This document shows positions 8,208 through 20,700 of a stretch of DNA of 64,000 nucleotides, piece after piece. A model generated the notes under the pieces. The model was not told where the DNA came from, ran no database searches, and saw only the letters and a program-made list of their open reading frames with translations. Where the stretch lies: positions 1-64,000 of the IMG/VR virus record IMGVR_UViG_3300025767_001103. One strand, given 5' to 3'. Positions within the stretch are counted from its first letter, which is position 1. Each line of letters starts with the position of its first letter. The position numbers and the translations under genes are program-made. The stretch is from a virus.

Positions 8208-10691
8208 ATGGCTTCAGGAAATTACACAAGAACCCCATCAAGTAGTAACATTGTTAAGGACTCTGGACCTTTTGAAGCTATAGTAGTAAATCACCTTGAC
8301 AGAAAATATATGGGCGGTTTAGAAGTTGAAATACTTCGATATGCAGCTGGCGGCAGCACGCCAGAAAGAACCGGACAACTTGCAAACGTAAAATATCTGA
8401 TGCCATTTTATGGCGTTACTCCTAACAAGGGATTAACCGATAACGACGGTTATGAATACACTCAAAAGTCTTATGGCATGTGGATGGTACCTCCGGACAT
8501 TGGCACAAAGGTATTGTGCGTTTTTGCTGAAGGCGACCTCAATATGGGATATTGGATAGGATGTATTCCAGAAGATTATATGAACTTTATGATTCCAGAT
8601 GGTCGTGCAAGTACTGAACGTACTACAGATAATACACCACCGAATCTAAAAGGTGCAAAACTTCCGGCCGGCGAATATAACAAAAAAGTTGAAAAGGGTG
8701 AGCTAGTTGATCCCACCCTTTTCAACAAACCTTATAACAAAGACTTTACAAATGTTTTAGAATCACAAGGTTTAATATTTGATGAAGTCCGTGGAACAAC
8801 AACATCGAGCGCACGTCGTGAACTCCCTAGTGCTGTGTTTGGAATTAGCACTCCGGGTACTAGAGACAGACGTCCGGGTTCACCAAAATTTGAAGTTGGT
8901 GCCGCGCCCGAAAAACTAAACATTCCTTATAATAGATTAGGTGGATCTAGTTTTGTTATGGATGACGGCGATGCAGCATTTATTAGAAAAACACATGCTG
9001 AAGACGGTCCTCCTGTTTATGTTAACAAAGAAATTGGCGATGAAGGCGGTGACGAAACTATTCCTCAGAATGAGTTATTACGTTTTAGAACAAGAACCGG
9101 GCATCAAATATTACTACATAATTCAGAAGATTTAATTTATATTGGTAACAGTAGAGGAACAGCTTGGATTGAAATTACCAGTGACGGTAAAATTGACATT
9201 CATGCAGATGATAGTATTAGTATTATGACGGATAATGATTTAAACATTACTGCTGAACGAGATATTAATTTTGAAGCTGGCCGAAACATTAATATGAAAG
9301 CAACTGCACGTTATAGTAAAGGCGGCGAAACTGATTCTAGAGGTTTAGAAAGCGGTAGAATACAGTTTGAGGCACAGCATAATTATAATTTACAAGTTGG
9401 AAAAGATTCAAAAATTACAGTTGGTAGAGATCAGCATGTAGGTGTTGGTAGAGATCATTATAATTCTAATGGAAGATTTTTTCATCTTAATAGTGGACAA
9501 GATAATAGATTAAGTACCCAAGGATCTACACATATTTCTAGTTCTAGAGAACACAGAGAGACTGCAACATATATTCACATGAATGGACCAACTGCTGCAC
9601 CTGCTGCAAAAGCACAACCAGTTGATCCTTTGTCAACAGTTACGTTACCATATACATTTCCTGGCAGTTTTACACCAGTTGCTTATCAAAGTATTCTTAC
9701 AAGATCTCCGCAACACGAACCATGGCCACATCATGAAAATATGGATCCATTGTCGTATAAAAAGTCTGAAACAGATAGAGAAGCGCCCGGCGGACTACCG
9801 ACAGCAGACAGGGTTATTACTCCTGATACGTTTGCTAAAAACAAAGGTAATCGAAATTGTAGTGCATATGTTGCAGGAAGCGGCGGCAACCTAAGTTCAG
9901 GTAATGTTGATAGTAGAGCCGGCGGCACTGGCAGCGGGACAGGAACAGCGCCACGGAGCAATTATAGTTCATCTGTAACACTACCAGACGATGGAACTTA
10001 TCGTTTAGGAACACTTAGCGCACAGTATGAATCGGGCAGAGATGGTCCTATTGCTATTGGTTGGGATAGCACAGGCGGTTGGAGTTATGGACAATATCAG
10101 CTTGCTGCAAAGACAGGTGCTATGGGAGAATATTTGTCATGGGCTCAAACAAATGCTCCGCAAGTCTATCAAGCATTATCAAATGCTGGAGGCGACAGCG
10201 CCGCAAGACAAGGTACAGACACATTTAAAAATACTTGGAAAACATTAATGGCAGATGCACATGCTGCTGAATCGCAGCACGAATACATTGCTAACAAATA
10301 CTATGGAGGCGGCCTACGATCAATTAGAAGTAGAACCGGTGTTGATTTATCTTCTAGAACTCCAATTGTAGCTGATGTAATTTGGAGTACAAGTGTCCAA
10401 CACGGCGCAGGCGGATGTGCAAGAATATTTGAACGTGCATTCCAATCATTAGGAACAACTAATCCTAGCGATCAAGCAATTATTGAAGCAGTATACAGTG
10501 AACGAGGAGCAGAAAACGGACAACGATATTTTGGTAGAAGTACTCCTAATGTTAGAGCAAGTTGTGTTAGGCGATTCCAAAACGAAAAGGCTGATGCATT
10601 ACGATATCTAGCACAGTATCAAGAATCCGCTCCGCGTCCTACACTTACAGCTGGCGACACTGTAGATAGTAATACTCCTACAGTAGGTTAA
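8208..10691 (+). CDS. 5: Baseplate central spike with C-terminal peptidoglycan hydrolase domain (gp5-like)
   Basis: An 827-residue cell-puncturing spike protein. Residues 1-125 form a gp5/VgrG-type OB fold (EAIVVNHLDRKYMGGLEVEI, later VPPDIGTKVLCVFAEGD). A middle region (about 285-470) has short repeats such as INFEAGRNINMKA and VGRDQHVGVGRDHY, typical of the trimeric beta-helical needle. A Gly/Ser linker near 555-590 leads to a lytic domain at about 600-810 containing YESGRDG, STGGWSYGQYQLA and VIWSTSVQHGAGG. That domain resembles the C-terminal muramidase of VgrG-3-type spikes rather than the T4 gp5 lysozyme, which lies between OB fold and needle. The Glu near residue 608 is the likely acid catalyst. 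The stop codon lies inside a TAAATA motif. Confidence 0.8.
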   Translation: MASGNYTRTPSSSNIVKDSGPFEAIVVNHLDRKYMGGLEVEILRYAAGGSTPERTGQLANVKYLMPFYGVTPNKGLTDNDGYEYTQKSYGMWMVPPDIGTKVLCVFAEGDLNMGYWIGCIPEDYMNFMIPDGRASTERTTDNTPPNLKGAKLPAGEYNKKVEKGELVDPTLFNKPYNKDFTNVLESQGLIFDEVRGTTTSSARRELPSAVFGISTPGTRDRRPGSPKFEVGAAPEKLNIPYNRLGGSSFVMDDGDAAFIRKTHAEDGPPVYVNKEIGDEGGDETIPQNELLRFRTRTGHQILLHNSEDLIYIGNSRGTAWIEITSDGKIDIHADDSISIMTDNDLNITAERDINFEAGRNINMKATARYSKGGETDSRGLESGRIQFEAQHNYNLQVGKDSKITVGRDQHVGVGRDHYNSNGRFFHLNSGQDNRLSTQGSTHISSSREHRETATYIHMNGPTAAPAAKAQPVDPLSTVTLPYTFPGSFTPVAYQSILTRSPQHEPWPHHENMDPLSYKKSETDREAPGGLPTADRVITPDTFAKNKGNRNCSAYVAGSGGNLSSGNVDSRAGGTGSGTGTAPRSNYSSSVTLPDDGTYRLGTLSAQYESGRDGPIAIGWDSTGGWSYGQYQLAAKTGAMGEYLSWAQTNAPQVYQALSNAGGDSAARQGTDTFKNTWKTLMADAHAAESQHEYIANKYYGGGLRSIRSRTGVDLSSRTPIVADVIWSTSVQHGAGGCARIFERAFQSLGTTNPSDQAIIEAVYSERGAENGQRYFGRSTPNVRASCVRRFQNEKADALRYLAQYQESAPRPTLTAGDTVDSNTPTVG

Positions 10692-10697
10692 ATACAG
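10687..10697 (+). promoter_or_regulatory. Late-promoter-like motif containing the gp5 stop codon
   Basis: GTTAAATACAG, with its TAAATA core at 10689-10694, begins with the TAA stop of the spike gene and ends two bases before the gp25 ATG. If it is a promoter, the transcript would begin at about the gp25 start codon, so it would be leaderless or would serve the next gene. Confidence 0.4.
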
Positions 10698-10698
10698 T

Positions 10699-11136
10699 AT
10701 GAGCGAATTAGAAAAAAATTTATATAAACGAGTTACTGTACCAGCAGTGCCTAAAACTGAATCTGCATCTAGAGCATACCGTGGATTTTCCACAGTATAT
10801 TCAAATACAAACGATTGGACAGTATACGATTTTGAACTTGTAAAGCAAGATCTTATAAATCATTTTCATATACGCCAGGGAGAAAAATTATCAGATCCAG
10901 AATTTGGATGTATAATTTGGGACTTACTATATGAGCCATTTACACAAGAAGTGCAAACTGCTATTATTGAAAATGTAACTCAAATTGTTAATTATGATCC
11001 CCGACTACAAGTAACAGAAGTAGTAGTTGATACCTACGATCAAGGTATACAAGTTGAAGCAAGTGTAGTGTTTTTAAACTATAATATTGCTGATACAATG
11101 CGTTTTAAGTTTGATCAAAACAATGGCTTAAATTAA
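10699..11136 (+). CDS. 25: Baseplate wedge protein gp25
   Basis: A 145-residue member of the GPW/gp25 family, which joins the wedge to the sheath. The family pattern is clear: YDFELVKQDLINHFHIRQGE, then DPEFGCIIWDLLYEPF, then IIENVTQIVNYDPRLQVTEV, which includes the conserved Glu-Phe-Gly and Asp-Pro-Arg. The length is close to T4 gp25 (132 residues). It lies between the gp5-like spike and gp6, the T4 neighbourhood, and the stop codon is again part of a TAAATA core. The ribosome site is weak (AGG, 11 bases upstream), so it probably depends on read-through translation from the spike gene. Confidence 0.9.
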   Translation: MSELEKNLYKRVTVPAVPKTESASRAYRGFSTVYSNTNDWTVYDFELVKQDLINHFHIRQGEKLSDPEFGCIIWDLLYEPFTQEVQTAIIENVTQIVNYDPRLQVTEVVVDTYDQGIQVEASVVFLNYNIADTMRFKFDQNNGLN

Positions 11137-11142
11137 ATACTC
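11132..11142 (+). promoter_or_regulatory. Putative late promoter (first of two) before gene 6
   Basis: ATTAAATACTC, with its TAAATA core at 11134-11139, overlaps the gp25 TAA stop. A second core lies 24 bases downstream, so gene 6 has tandem late-type elements. Confidence 0.5.
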
Positions 11143-11155
11143 GGTTTATAAATCA

Positions 11156-11166
11156 GATAAATATCT
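11156..11166 (+). promoter_or_regulatory. Putative late promoter (second of two) before gene 6
   Basis: GATAAATATCT, with its TAAATA core at 11158-11163. A start site about 6 bases past the core would leave the GAAGGAAG ribosome site (11174-11181) and the ATG at 11186 well placed on the transcript, so this is the better of the two candidates. Confidence 0.6.
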
Positions 11167-11185
11167 AAGTATAGAAGGAAGTGCC

Positions 11186-14100
11186 ATGTCATCAACAGAT
11201 AGACAGTCTAGATTACTAGTAGCTGAAGATTGGAAACGCATTTATCAGACCTTTAGAAATGTAGATTTCCAAAGTTATGATTTTGATAATTTACGCAGAA
11301 CAATGATTAATTATCTGCGTCAAAATTATCCTGAAGATTTTAACGATTATATTGAATCTAGTGAATTTTTAGCATTAATAGATATGATTTCATATCTAGG
11401 ACAAAATTTAAGTTTCCGTATTGATTTAAACGCAAGAGAAAATTTTCTTGAAACAGCAGAACGTCGAGAATCAATTCTCCGTCTTGCTCGCATGCTTGCT
11501 TACAATCCAAGACGTAATCAGCCTGCCAACGGCTTATTAAAAATATCAACAGTTAAAACTACAGAAACAATATTTGATTCAAACGGTATTAACTTAGCAA
11601 ATACTGTTATTAAATGGAATGACCAGTCAAACACAAATTATTTTGAACAGTTTATTAAACTTCTAAATGCAGCACTCCCTGTACAAAATACAATTGGTAA
11701 CCCTTTAAAAACAGCAACTATTAGCGATGTAGTTACACAGCAATATAGATTTAATTCAATTAATACCAAACAAGCGTTATATCCTTTTACAAAACGTATT
11801 GAAGGGTCAACTACTAGATTTGAAGTTGTTAGTTCCGATATACAAAATCAAACAATTGTTGAAGAACCGCCACTGCCTGGTAATAGTCCTGCATTCTTGT
11901 TTAGAGACGATGGACAAGGTGCAGCAAGTACAAATACTGGTTTCTTTATGCATTTCCGTCAAGGCAAACTTGAAGAAGGTGCATTCAACATATCAAATCC
12001 TACACCTAATCAAGCAGTATCTATTGACAGTACTAACATCAATGACAGTGATGTTTGGCTTTATAGTGTAGATGATGCAGGCGTAGAATTGTCAAACTGG
12101 ACTAAAATTGATTCTGTAGAAGGTAATAACATTATCTATAATAATCTGTTTCAGGGAATAAAAGATGTATTTGCTGTCAGTACTAGAGTAGGCGATAGAA
12201 TTAGTCTTATTTTTAGTGACGGTGTATTTGGTAATCTTCCTAGCGGAAATTTTAAAACTTATTATAGAACTAGTGCAAACAAATCAATGGTTGTTAGTCC
12301 TAGTGCAATTGGCAAAGTTGATATTGAAATAAGATATCAAGGTAGAAATGGCAATAGAGAAACGTTAACACTGGGATTAGAGTTAAAATACACAGTTGCG
12401 AATTCAAATACAAGTGAATCTAACGACGAAATTAGAACAAATGCTCCTGCTACATATTATACTCAAAATAGATTAATTACTGGTGAAGACTATAATATCG
12501 GACCGCTTGCTATTAGCCAAGATATTATCAAAACTAAAAGCACTAATAGAATTAGTGCAGGAATAAGCAGATATTTTGATCTGAAAGACACTAGCGGAAA
12601 ATATAGTAACACAGACTTATTTTCTACAGATGGCATTATATATAAAGAAGAGTTTATCGAAAAAACTAAATTTAGTTTTAATACTCAAAGTGATATTGAA
12701 GGCATAATCAATAACACTGTTGAAAATATACTGTCGACTACATATATGAGAAATTTTTATCTAGATAAATTTCCTAGAAATATTGTAAGTGATCTAAATA
12801 TTAGCTGGAAAGCAGCAACTACAGCAACAAATAACTTTACAGGCACATTGACAGATATTGATGATGTGGTAGTTGCAGTGGGTTCTTTTACTGCAAATAG
12901 TTTAAAGTTTGTTGAAGCAGGATCGCTAGTTAAATTTGTAGCACCAACTGGGTCATATTTTGATGCCAATAATAACATTGTAGTCGGAACTCCTGTAAAA
13001 AAGAATACTAAAAGTTATATCTGGACAAAAATAATAAGTGTTCAAGATGACGGAAAATTAATTGACGAAAACGGCTTTGGAGCAATTACTATTAATGATA
13101 ATGTTCCAACAGGCGCTCTACTACAAGAAATTGTTCCAAAGTTTAGTAGAGCACTAACTGATGATATTAAAGCACAATTAATTGATCAAACATTTAACTA
13201 TAATGATTATGCATTAAGATATGATGCTACTGCTAGACAGTGGAAATTAGTTCTTGCAGAAAATATTAACATATCAAATGCATTTGCTGTTGGTAAAACA
13301 GGAGATGTTAGTGGACAGAATCTCGATGCAAGTTGGTTATTAAATTTTAAAACTGATGGACAAACATATGAAATAACATATAGAAATTTGCGGTTTGTAT
13401 TTGAAAGTGATACTCAAATCAAATTTTTCTTTGATAGTGCAGACAAGGTTTACGATACTAATACAGGTAAGACTTATAGAGATAAAATTGATATCTTAAA
13501 TATTAATAACAAGCAAGGGTCGACTGATTCGTTTACTAGAGATTTTACTTGGTCCATCCAAGATGCATACAGAGATGCTGAAGGCTACGTTGATACTAAA
13601 AAAATTATAGTTACATATTTAGATTCAGACGATGACGGCGTAGTTGATGATCCTGAGCTGTTTAGTATATTAGTTGATTATAGTAATGAAGAAATTGACA
13701 GTGAAGATAAAATAATTTTTCAAAAGAGATATTATACAACAGACGGCGTAGAAAGCTATAAGTATTTTCCAAACGAATCTAATACTGTATTAATTGTAGC
13801 TAATGAATCAGCAATTGCTCCATATAGTGCAAGAACAGAAGGACAAGTATTTTATCTACTTGAAGAAAAGGTGTTTAAAATTTTAAACAAGTCTCTTAAT
13901 AATACGTCTTTAAATATTGATTATAAAGCATATGAAGGCAGAGCAAATTTAAAGTTTCACTATTCTCATGTTGCTGATAGCAATTATAGAATAGATCCGG
14001 CAGTAAGTAATATTATTGATACGTTTGTTTTAACAAAGTCTTATGATGTGCAACTTAGAAGATGGCTTAAAGAAGAAAACACAATTAAACCACTTCCGCC

Positions 14101-14701
14101 AAGTAATGACGAACTATATAGATCATTTGGATCTAAACTTAATGCAATTAAGTCTATAAGTGATGAAATAATATATCATCCTACACAGTATAAAATATTA
14201 TTTGGTAGCAAAGCAAATTCTGATTTGCAAGTAACTTTTAAAATTGTAAAAAATAGCGAATTAGTTACAAACAATAATGAACTCAAAGCTGATATTATTA
14301 GTGCTATTGATAAATTCTTTGCACTTGAAAATTGGGACTTTGGCGAAACGTTTTACTTCCAAGAATTAAGTACATATGTGTTATCTCAATTAAGACCAAA
14401 ATTAGTTAGCTTTTTGATGGTACCTAAACAAGAAACACAGTCATTCGGTAGTTTGTTTCAAATCAAATCAGAACCAAACGAAATATTAATCAGTGGTGCA
14501 ACAGTTAATGATATTCAAATCATTGACGAAATTACCGCAGCATCTCTTCAGGCATCAGGAAATGTTATCCAATCGTCTGATAATACAAATTATACGGAAA
14601 TAAAAAGCAGTGCAAGTACTGGAACTACATATTCAACTACAAATACATCAACAGGTGCCAGTAGTTCAACAAATTCAACAGGTGGAGGCTATAGCTACTA
14701 A
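11186..14701 (+). CDS. 6: Baseplate wedge protein gp6 (baseplate J-like)
   Basis: A 1171-residue protein with the T4 gp6 N-terminal signature: DFQSYDFDNLRRTMINYLR, then SSEFLALIDMISYLGQNLSF, then DLNARENFLETAERRESILR and ARMLAYNPRRNQP. In T4, gp6 forms the inner ring of the baseplate and joins neighbouring wedges. It is almost twice the length of T4 gp6 (660 residues), with extra beta-rich sequence in the middle (about 540-900). The baseplate J-like C-terminal part (FGSKANSDLQVTFKIVKN, then DIISAIDKFFALENWDFGE) is near 1010-1060, followed by a Ser/Thr/Gly-rich tail. The stop overlaps the next ATG (TAATG), coupling it to the giant gene. Confidence 0.88.
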   Translation: MSSTDRQSRLLVAEDWKRIYQTFRNVDFQSYDFDNLRRTMINYLRQNYPEDFNDYIESSEFLALIDMISYLGQNLSFRIDLNARENFLETAERRESILRLARMLAYNPRRNQPANGLLKISTVKTTETIFDSNGINLANTVIKWNDQSNTNYFEQFIKLLNAALPVQNTIGNPLKTATISDVVTQQYRFNSINTKQALYPFTKRIEGSTTRFEVVSSDIQNQTIVEEPPLPGNSPAFLFRDDGQGAASTNTGFFMHFRQGKLEEGAFNISNPTPNQAVSIDSTNINDSDVWLYSVDDAGVELSNWTKIDSVEGNNIIYNNLFQGIKDVFAVSTRVGDRISLIFSDGVFGNLPSGNFKTYYRTSANKSMVVSPSAIGKVDIEIRYQGRNGNRETLTLGLELKYTVANSNTSESNDEIRTNAPATYYTQNRLITGEDYNIGPLAISQDIIKTKSTNRISAGISRYFDLKDTSGKYSNTDLFSTDGIIYKEEFIEKTKFSFNTQSDIEGIINNTVENILSTTYMRNFYLDKFPRNIVSDLNISWKAATTATNNFTGTLTDIDDVVVAVGSFTANSLKFVEAGSLVKFVAPTGSYFDANNNIVVGTPVKKNTKSYIWTKIISVQDDGKLIDENGFGAITINDNVPTGALLQEIVPKFSRALTDDIKAQLIDQTFNYNDYALRYDATARQWKLVLAENINISNAFAVGKTGDVSGQNLDASWLLNFKTDGQTYEITYRNLRFVFESDTQIKFFFDSADKVYDTNTGKTYRDKIDILNINNKQGSTDSFTRDFTWSIQDAYRDAEGYVDTKKIIVTYLDSDDDGVVDDPELFSILVDYSNEEIDSEDKIIFQKRYYTTDGVESYKYFPNESNTVLIVANESAIAPYSARTEGQVFYLLEEKVFKILNKSLNNTSLNIDYKAYEGRANLKFHYSHVADSNYRIDPAVSNIIDTFVLTKSYDVQLRRWLKEENTIKPLPPSNDELYRSFGSKLNAIKSISDEIIYHPTQYKILFGSKANSDLQVTFKIVKNSELVTNNNELKADIISAIDKFFALENWDFGETFYFQELSTYVLSQLRPKLVSFLMVPKQETQSFGSLFQIKSEPNEILISGATVNDIQIIDEITAASLQASGNVIQSSDNTNYTEIKSSASTGTTYSTTNTSTGASSSTNSTGGGYSY

Positions 14702-17700
14702 TGGCTAATAATGATCAAAACGAAACCAATCAAGGTAACAGTAAAGTTACTAGTAGTGATTTTCTTCCTAAGTTTTTTAGAACCACAGCAAACCAAAAGT
14801 TTTTACAAGCAACGCTAGACCAGTTAATACAACCGGGCGAAGCAGAAAAAATTGAAGGTTATTTTGGTAGAAAGACTGCTAAAGCATATACAACTAATGA
14901 TAATTACATTTCTGACGTATCTGATGATAGAGAAAATTATCAACTAGAGCCTGCTCTAATTTCTAAAGACGAGTTTAATAATGTTACTTTTTATAAAGAC
15001 TACAATGATTATATTAACCAATTAAAAGTATTTGGCGCTGACACTAGAGATCATAGTATATTAAATAGTCAAGAATTTTATAGTTGGAACCCAAATATTG
15101 ATTGGGATAAGTTTGTAAACTTTCGTGAATATTACTGGTTGCCAAACGGTCCTCAAACAGTAAATGTTAGAGGACAAGCAAGGTCAGTAACTAGCACGTA
15201 TACAGTAACACTAGAAGATCAAGGTGACAATAAAGCATATGTGTTTAACGATGGATTAACAAGAAATCCTACACTTAAACTTTATAGAGGACAAACATAT
15301 AGATTTGAAGTAGATGTTCCAGGACATCCGGTTGCATTTGCTATTAGTAGAACATTTACACCAGGTACAGCGATTCTTGTTGCAGGTTCTGAAGGCATTA
15401 GGTCTAATGGAATATATGACGGAACATTGTATGATGAAGTTGATGCTAATTATGATTTAGGAGATTTTGTTGTTCTTCCTAGCGGTGGCAGTGTGTCTTT
15501 TGATGAAGACGAAAATGTAAGCACAATTTATTCAGACGGCATTCGCAAGTTAGGCGAAGAAGGCGAAGAAGTTGCTACGGTATATCTTGAAAAAGGCGTT
15601 ATAGAATTTACAATTCCAGACAACGCACCTGATAGATTATACTACATCAGTAAAAATAATATTGATACTAGTGGATATGTTAGAATAGCTGATATTGAAG
15701 AAAATACATTCTTAGATATTGCCGCAGAAATTATTGGTAAAAAGAATTATACAAGTGCAAATGGTGTTGAACTATCTAATGGAATGAAAATTAGATTCCA
15801 AGGCGATGTTACACCTGCAATATATAACACTAATGATTGGTATGTAGAAGGCGTCGGAGATAAAATTAAATTAATCAAAGATGTTGACTTAATTATTCCA
15901 GCAGTATATTCAGATAAAGTATTAGTTCCGTTTGGAACAGATGCATTTGATACACTTCCTTTTAGTGATGCTACAAGTTATGCAGCGAATAAAGATTATC
16001 TTGTTATTAACCGTTCAAGTCCTGACAAAAATGCATGGAGTCGTTATAATAAATGGTTCCATAGAACTGTAATTCGAGCAAGTGCTACATATAATAACAC
16101 TGAATTATCTCTTGATGAAGCATCGCGAGCAAAGCGTCCAATTATTGAATTTGAAGCTGGTTTAAAACTAAACAAATACGGAAGTTTTGCAAAGCAAGAT
16201 GTTGACTTAATTGATACTGTTACTGTTGATGCATTTTCAAATATACAAGGACAAATTGGATACAGAGTAGATGGTACCAACTTAGCAGAAAATATGAGAG
16301 TGCTGTTTACAGCAGATACTGACATATTAGTTAATGGTAAAATTTATCTTGTTAAGTTCATTACCATTGGTAATAAAAGACAAATTAATTTGGTCGAAGC
16401 TGAAGATACTAATCCAAATGTTTTAGAAACTGTGTTAGTTACTCAAGGTGTTAAAAATGCTGGTAAAAGTTACTATTATGACGGTACGTCTTGGAAATTA
16501 GGACAAGAAAAAACAAAATTAAACCAGCCACCATTATTTGAAGTATTTGATATTGATAAAAATAGTTTTAGTGATTCTACAGCATATAGTGCAACAACAT
16601 TTGCTGGCACAAAATTGTTTAGTTATAGAGAAGGTGCTGGAACAATTGATGCTGAATTAGGATTTCCATTATCATATAGGAATATCAATAACAGTGGCGA
16701 CATTGTGTTTGATTTTAATTTATTAACTGATAAATTTTCTTATGAACTAGGAACAGATTATTATAATAAATCAATCAATCCAGGCTTTATTAAAAAATAT
16801 AAAAATTTAACCGAGTTTGAGTGGACCAATGGTCTAACAAACAAGCCTAAAAAGAGTATACAAAAAGTACTACGTCAGTATGATGTAACAGAAGACGAGT
16901 TACAAACTTTTGAAATAGACGTGTATAGCGAAGCCGGCACGCTCACTGATATAGTTGTTAATGTATTTGTTAATAATAAGCTAACAAAAGATTATGTGTT
17001 AGACAGAACTAATAAAAAATTATTAGTAGTATTTAATAATGAACTAAAAGAAAATGACATTGTTCTTATCAAAACAAAAACATCTCAAGCAAAGAAAAAT
17101 GTTAATGGGTATTATGAATTTCCGATTAACTTTGAACGTAATCCAAAAAACGAAGACTTTAGTGAATTTACACTAGGTGAAGTTATTGATCATGTCGACA
17201 CAATGATTGAGGATTTACAAGATTTTTCGGGCGAATATCCTGGAAAAAGCAATCTTAGAGATTTAGGAGATGTTGATAATTACGGAAAGCGTTTTGTTAA
17301 GCATAGCGGATCTATCAACTTATCTGCTTATCATATTACTAACAAAAAATATAATCTAGTTAAGTCATTAGATTATAGCAGAAGAGAATATGCTAGATTT
17401 AAAAGAAACTTTTTAGACGCAGCAGTAAACTTAGGAGTAGAAACTGAAACTAAGCAGCATGTTGATTTAATATTACAAGATTTAAATAAAGACAAATTAA
17501 AAACCGAACCGTTTTATTTTAGTGATGCACTTGGATACCAATCTGCTAACATTATAGAATATGAAATCTTAGATGTTCGTACAAAAAGTTATGCATTATC
17601 TCAAGAATTTAATCTTTCAGAATTGTCAACTAGAAGTGTAAATGTCTATATAAATGGAACACAACTAATCCATGGTGTCGATTACAATTTTAATAATGTT

Positions 17701-20700
17701 GGATTTGTAGATATTTTTGCTGACTTTATTAAAGAAGGTGACAACCTAACAGTTTATGAATATTCAACTACAGATGGTACATTTATACCACCAACACCTA
17801 GTAAGTTAGGATTGTATCCTGCTTATGCACCTGAAATAACGTATGACGATACTTTTAGGCCAGCGCCTGAAAATGTTCCAGTTGACGGAACTGCTTATAA
17901 AATTTATGCACAATCAGAAGAAGGATTTAATGCAGAAGGTAAAATAGGCTGGTTCTATCCTTTATATACAACTATAGCCGCTGCAAAAGCAGCAGATATT
18001 GATGCTGGAGGAACCGGCGCTGCACATCAACATATGTTTAAAGGATCTAATATAATTCTTTACATGCCAACTGTTGGTGCAAACCATGCAACTATTGACA
18101 CTACAATTTACGATGAATATCCAATTGGGCAAGCAATGGTAAGAGGACATGACGGAAGTTATGTTAGATGTTATCAAGATTTTAGAGATAATCTATTAGT
18201 TGAATTAGAAAAACGTTTATTTAATAATATTAAAGTTACTTACAATTCAGATATTTTTAACGTTCATAAATTTATAGGCGGCGAGTATAGAAATAGTGAT
18301 TATACTAGAGAAGAAGTCAATAGTAGTTTATTAAGGACATTTGCAGATTGGCTGTCAATCATTGATAATGATTACACAGATAATTATTTTTATCTTAGAC
18401 AAGACGAGTTTACGTTTAATTACAACTCGATGAAATCTACAAATGGCAATACTCTTCCTGGATTTTGGAGAGGCATATATCAAAATGCATTTGATACTGA
18501 CAGACCTCATACACATCCTTGGGAAATGCTAGGATTTACTGTAAAACCGAGTTGGTGGAATGAAGTATATGGTCCTGCTCCTTATACTGGAGATAACTTA
18601 CTGTTATGGGAAGATTTAGAACAAGGCAAAATTGCCGAACCTGGAAACATAAGATATAATAATAATTATGTTCGTCCTGGATTAACTAATCATATACCTG
18701 TAGACAGTTTAGGCTTTTTAAAAAGTCCACTAAGATCAAATTTTCTTGATAACTTTGAATTAAGATCAACAAGTAACAATTTTAGTTTTGGTGACTGGGC
18801 TCCTGTTGAAAATGCATGGCGCCGCAGTGCAGAATATCCATTTGCTGTATTAACTTCGATGGTACTTAATAAACCTGCCGAAACAATTGGCATTGGCTTT
18901 GATATTAGTAGAATACAAAAGAATTTTGCAAATCAATATATCTATAATCCTACTAGTAAAGTACTTCAAATAGAAGAATTGCTTTTACCTAATACAGTTC
19001 AGTCTTCACAGCGTGTAATGACAGCAGGCTTAGTAAACTATGTTTCTAATTTAATTTCGAGTAATGTATTAAAGGTATATGAAGATTACAAAACAGAACT
19101 AAAATCGTTATCTAATCAATTAGGATTGAAGATTGCTGGTTTTACAGATAAAGATAAAGTAAATGTGATACTAGACAGTAGAAGCATTGTTGAAGATCAA
19201 AGTCAAGACGGCGTTTTTGTTCCAGCAGAAAATTATGATGTGTTTTTAAACACAAGTTCTCCAACTGATTTAATTACTTACAGTGGCATTGTTGTAGAAA
19301 AATTAGCTAACGGGTTTGTTGTAAGGGGCTACAGTAAAAATAATCCATATTTTGATTATTATGAACCTAGTGCATCTGCTAAGTCGCCTGTAATAACTGT
19401 AGGCGGCGTTAGTGAAGTAACTACAGAGTGGCAGTCTAATACTCCATACCTTAAAGGACAAGTAATTGATAATGCAGGAAAGTATTTTAGAGTTAATACT
19501 TCATTTACTACCGGAACTACCTTTACTAGAGAAAATCTATCTCAGCTATCATCATTGCCAGTAGTTGGCGGCAAAAGCGCTGAGTTTAAAAAGAATTTTA
19601 ACAAACAACAAATTCTTAGAGTACCGTATGGCCACAGATTTTCAACAAGTCAAGAAGTTGTTTCTTTCATGCTTGGATACAACGAAAGATTAAAAGACTT
19701 AGGATTTAATTTTAATAATACACAAGACGGATCACAAATTGATGATTGGAATGATGCTGCTAAAGAATTTTTATTCTGGACAACACAGGGCTGGGCAAGC
19801 GGCACTGTACTATCTTTAAGTCCTAGTGCCAACAGATTGCAGTTTGATAAACCGTATCATGTTGTCGACGACTTATCTGACCCGTTTTATGGATATTCGA
19901 TACTTGATGAAAATGCAAACCCTTTAGATCTTAAGTTTAACAGTATGTTAAGAGATCAAAACAGTTTTGGTATCGAAGTTGTTAATACAGATCACGGTCT
20001 TTATCATGTAGCATTGCCAGTAGTCCAAAAAGAACATGTTTTATTGTTTGATAACAAGACAGTATTTAATGATATCATTTATCAACCATCAACTGGTTAT
20101 AGACAAGAAAGATTAAAAATTAATGCATATAGAACAGACAATTGGCAAGGCGGATTTAATGTTCCTGGGTTTATTTTTGATGATGCAAAATATACTGCTT
20201 GGAAAGAATATCAAGATTATCAAATTGGAGACATGGTAAAACATAGACAATATTATTATGTTGCTACTCAAAATATTGTTGGTAGTTCTAATTTTAATAG
20301 CAATGTTTGGTTTAGACTAAGTGAAGAACCTGAAAAGAAATTATTAACAAACTTTGATTATAGAATTAATCAATTTATGGACTTCTATGATTTAGATAGC
20401 GCAGGTTTCGATAAGTCACAGCAAGAATTAGCACAGCATTTGATCGGATATCAAAAGAGACAATATCTTGCTAATATTATAAATGATGATGTCAGCCAAT
20501 TTAAATTTTACAATGGATTTATTCAAGATAAAGGCACTATGAACGCAGTTACTAAACTGTTTGATTCATTATCAGATAACGAAGAAGATAAGATACAACT
20601 ATATGAAGAATGGGCAGTACAACTTGGTAGATACGGATCTACAGAAAACGAAAAACAACTTGAATACAAATTAACAGACAAGAAGTTAGAAGAAGCACCA

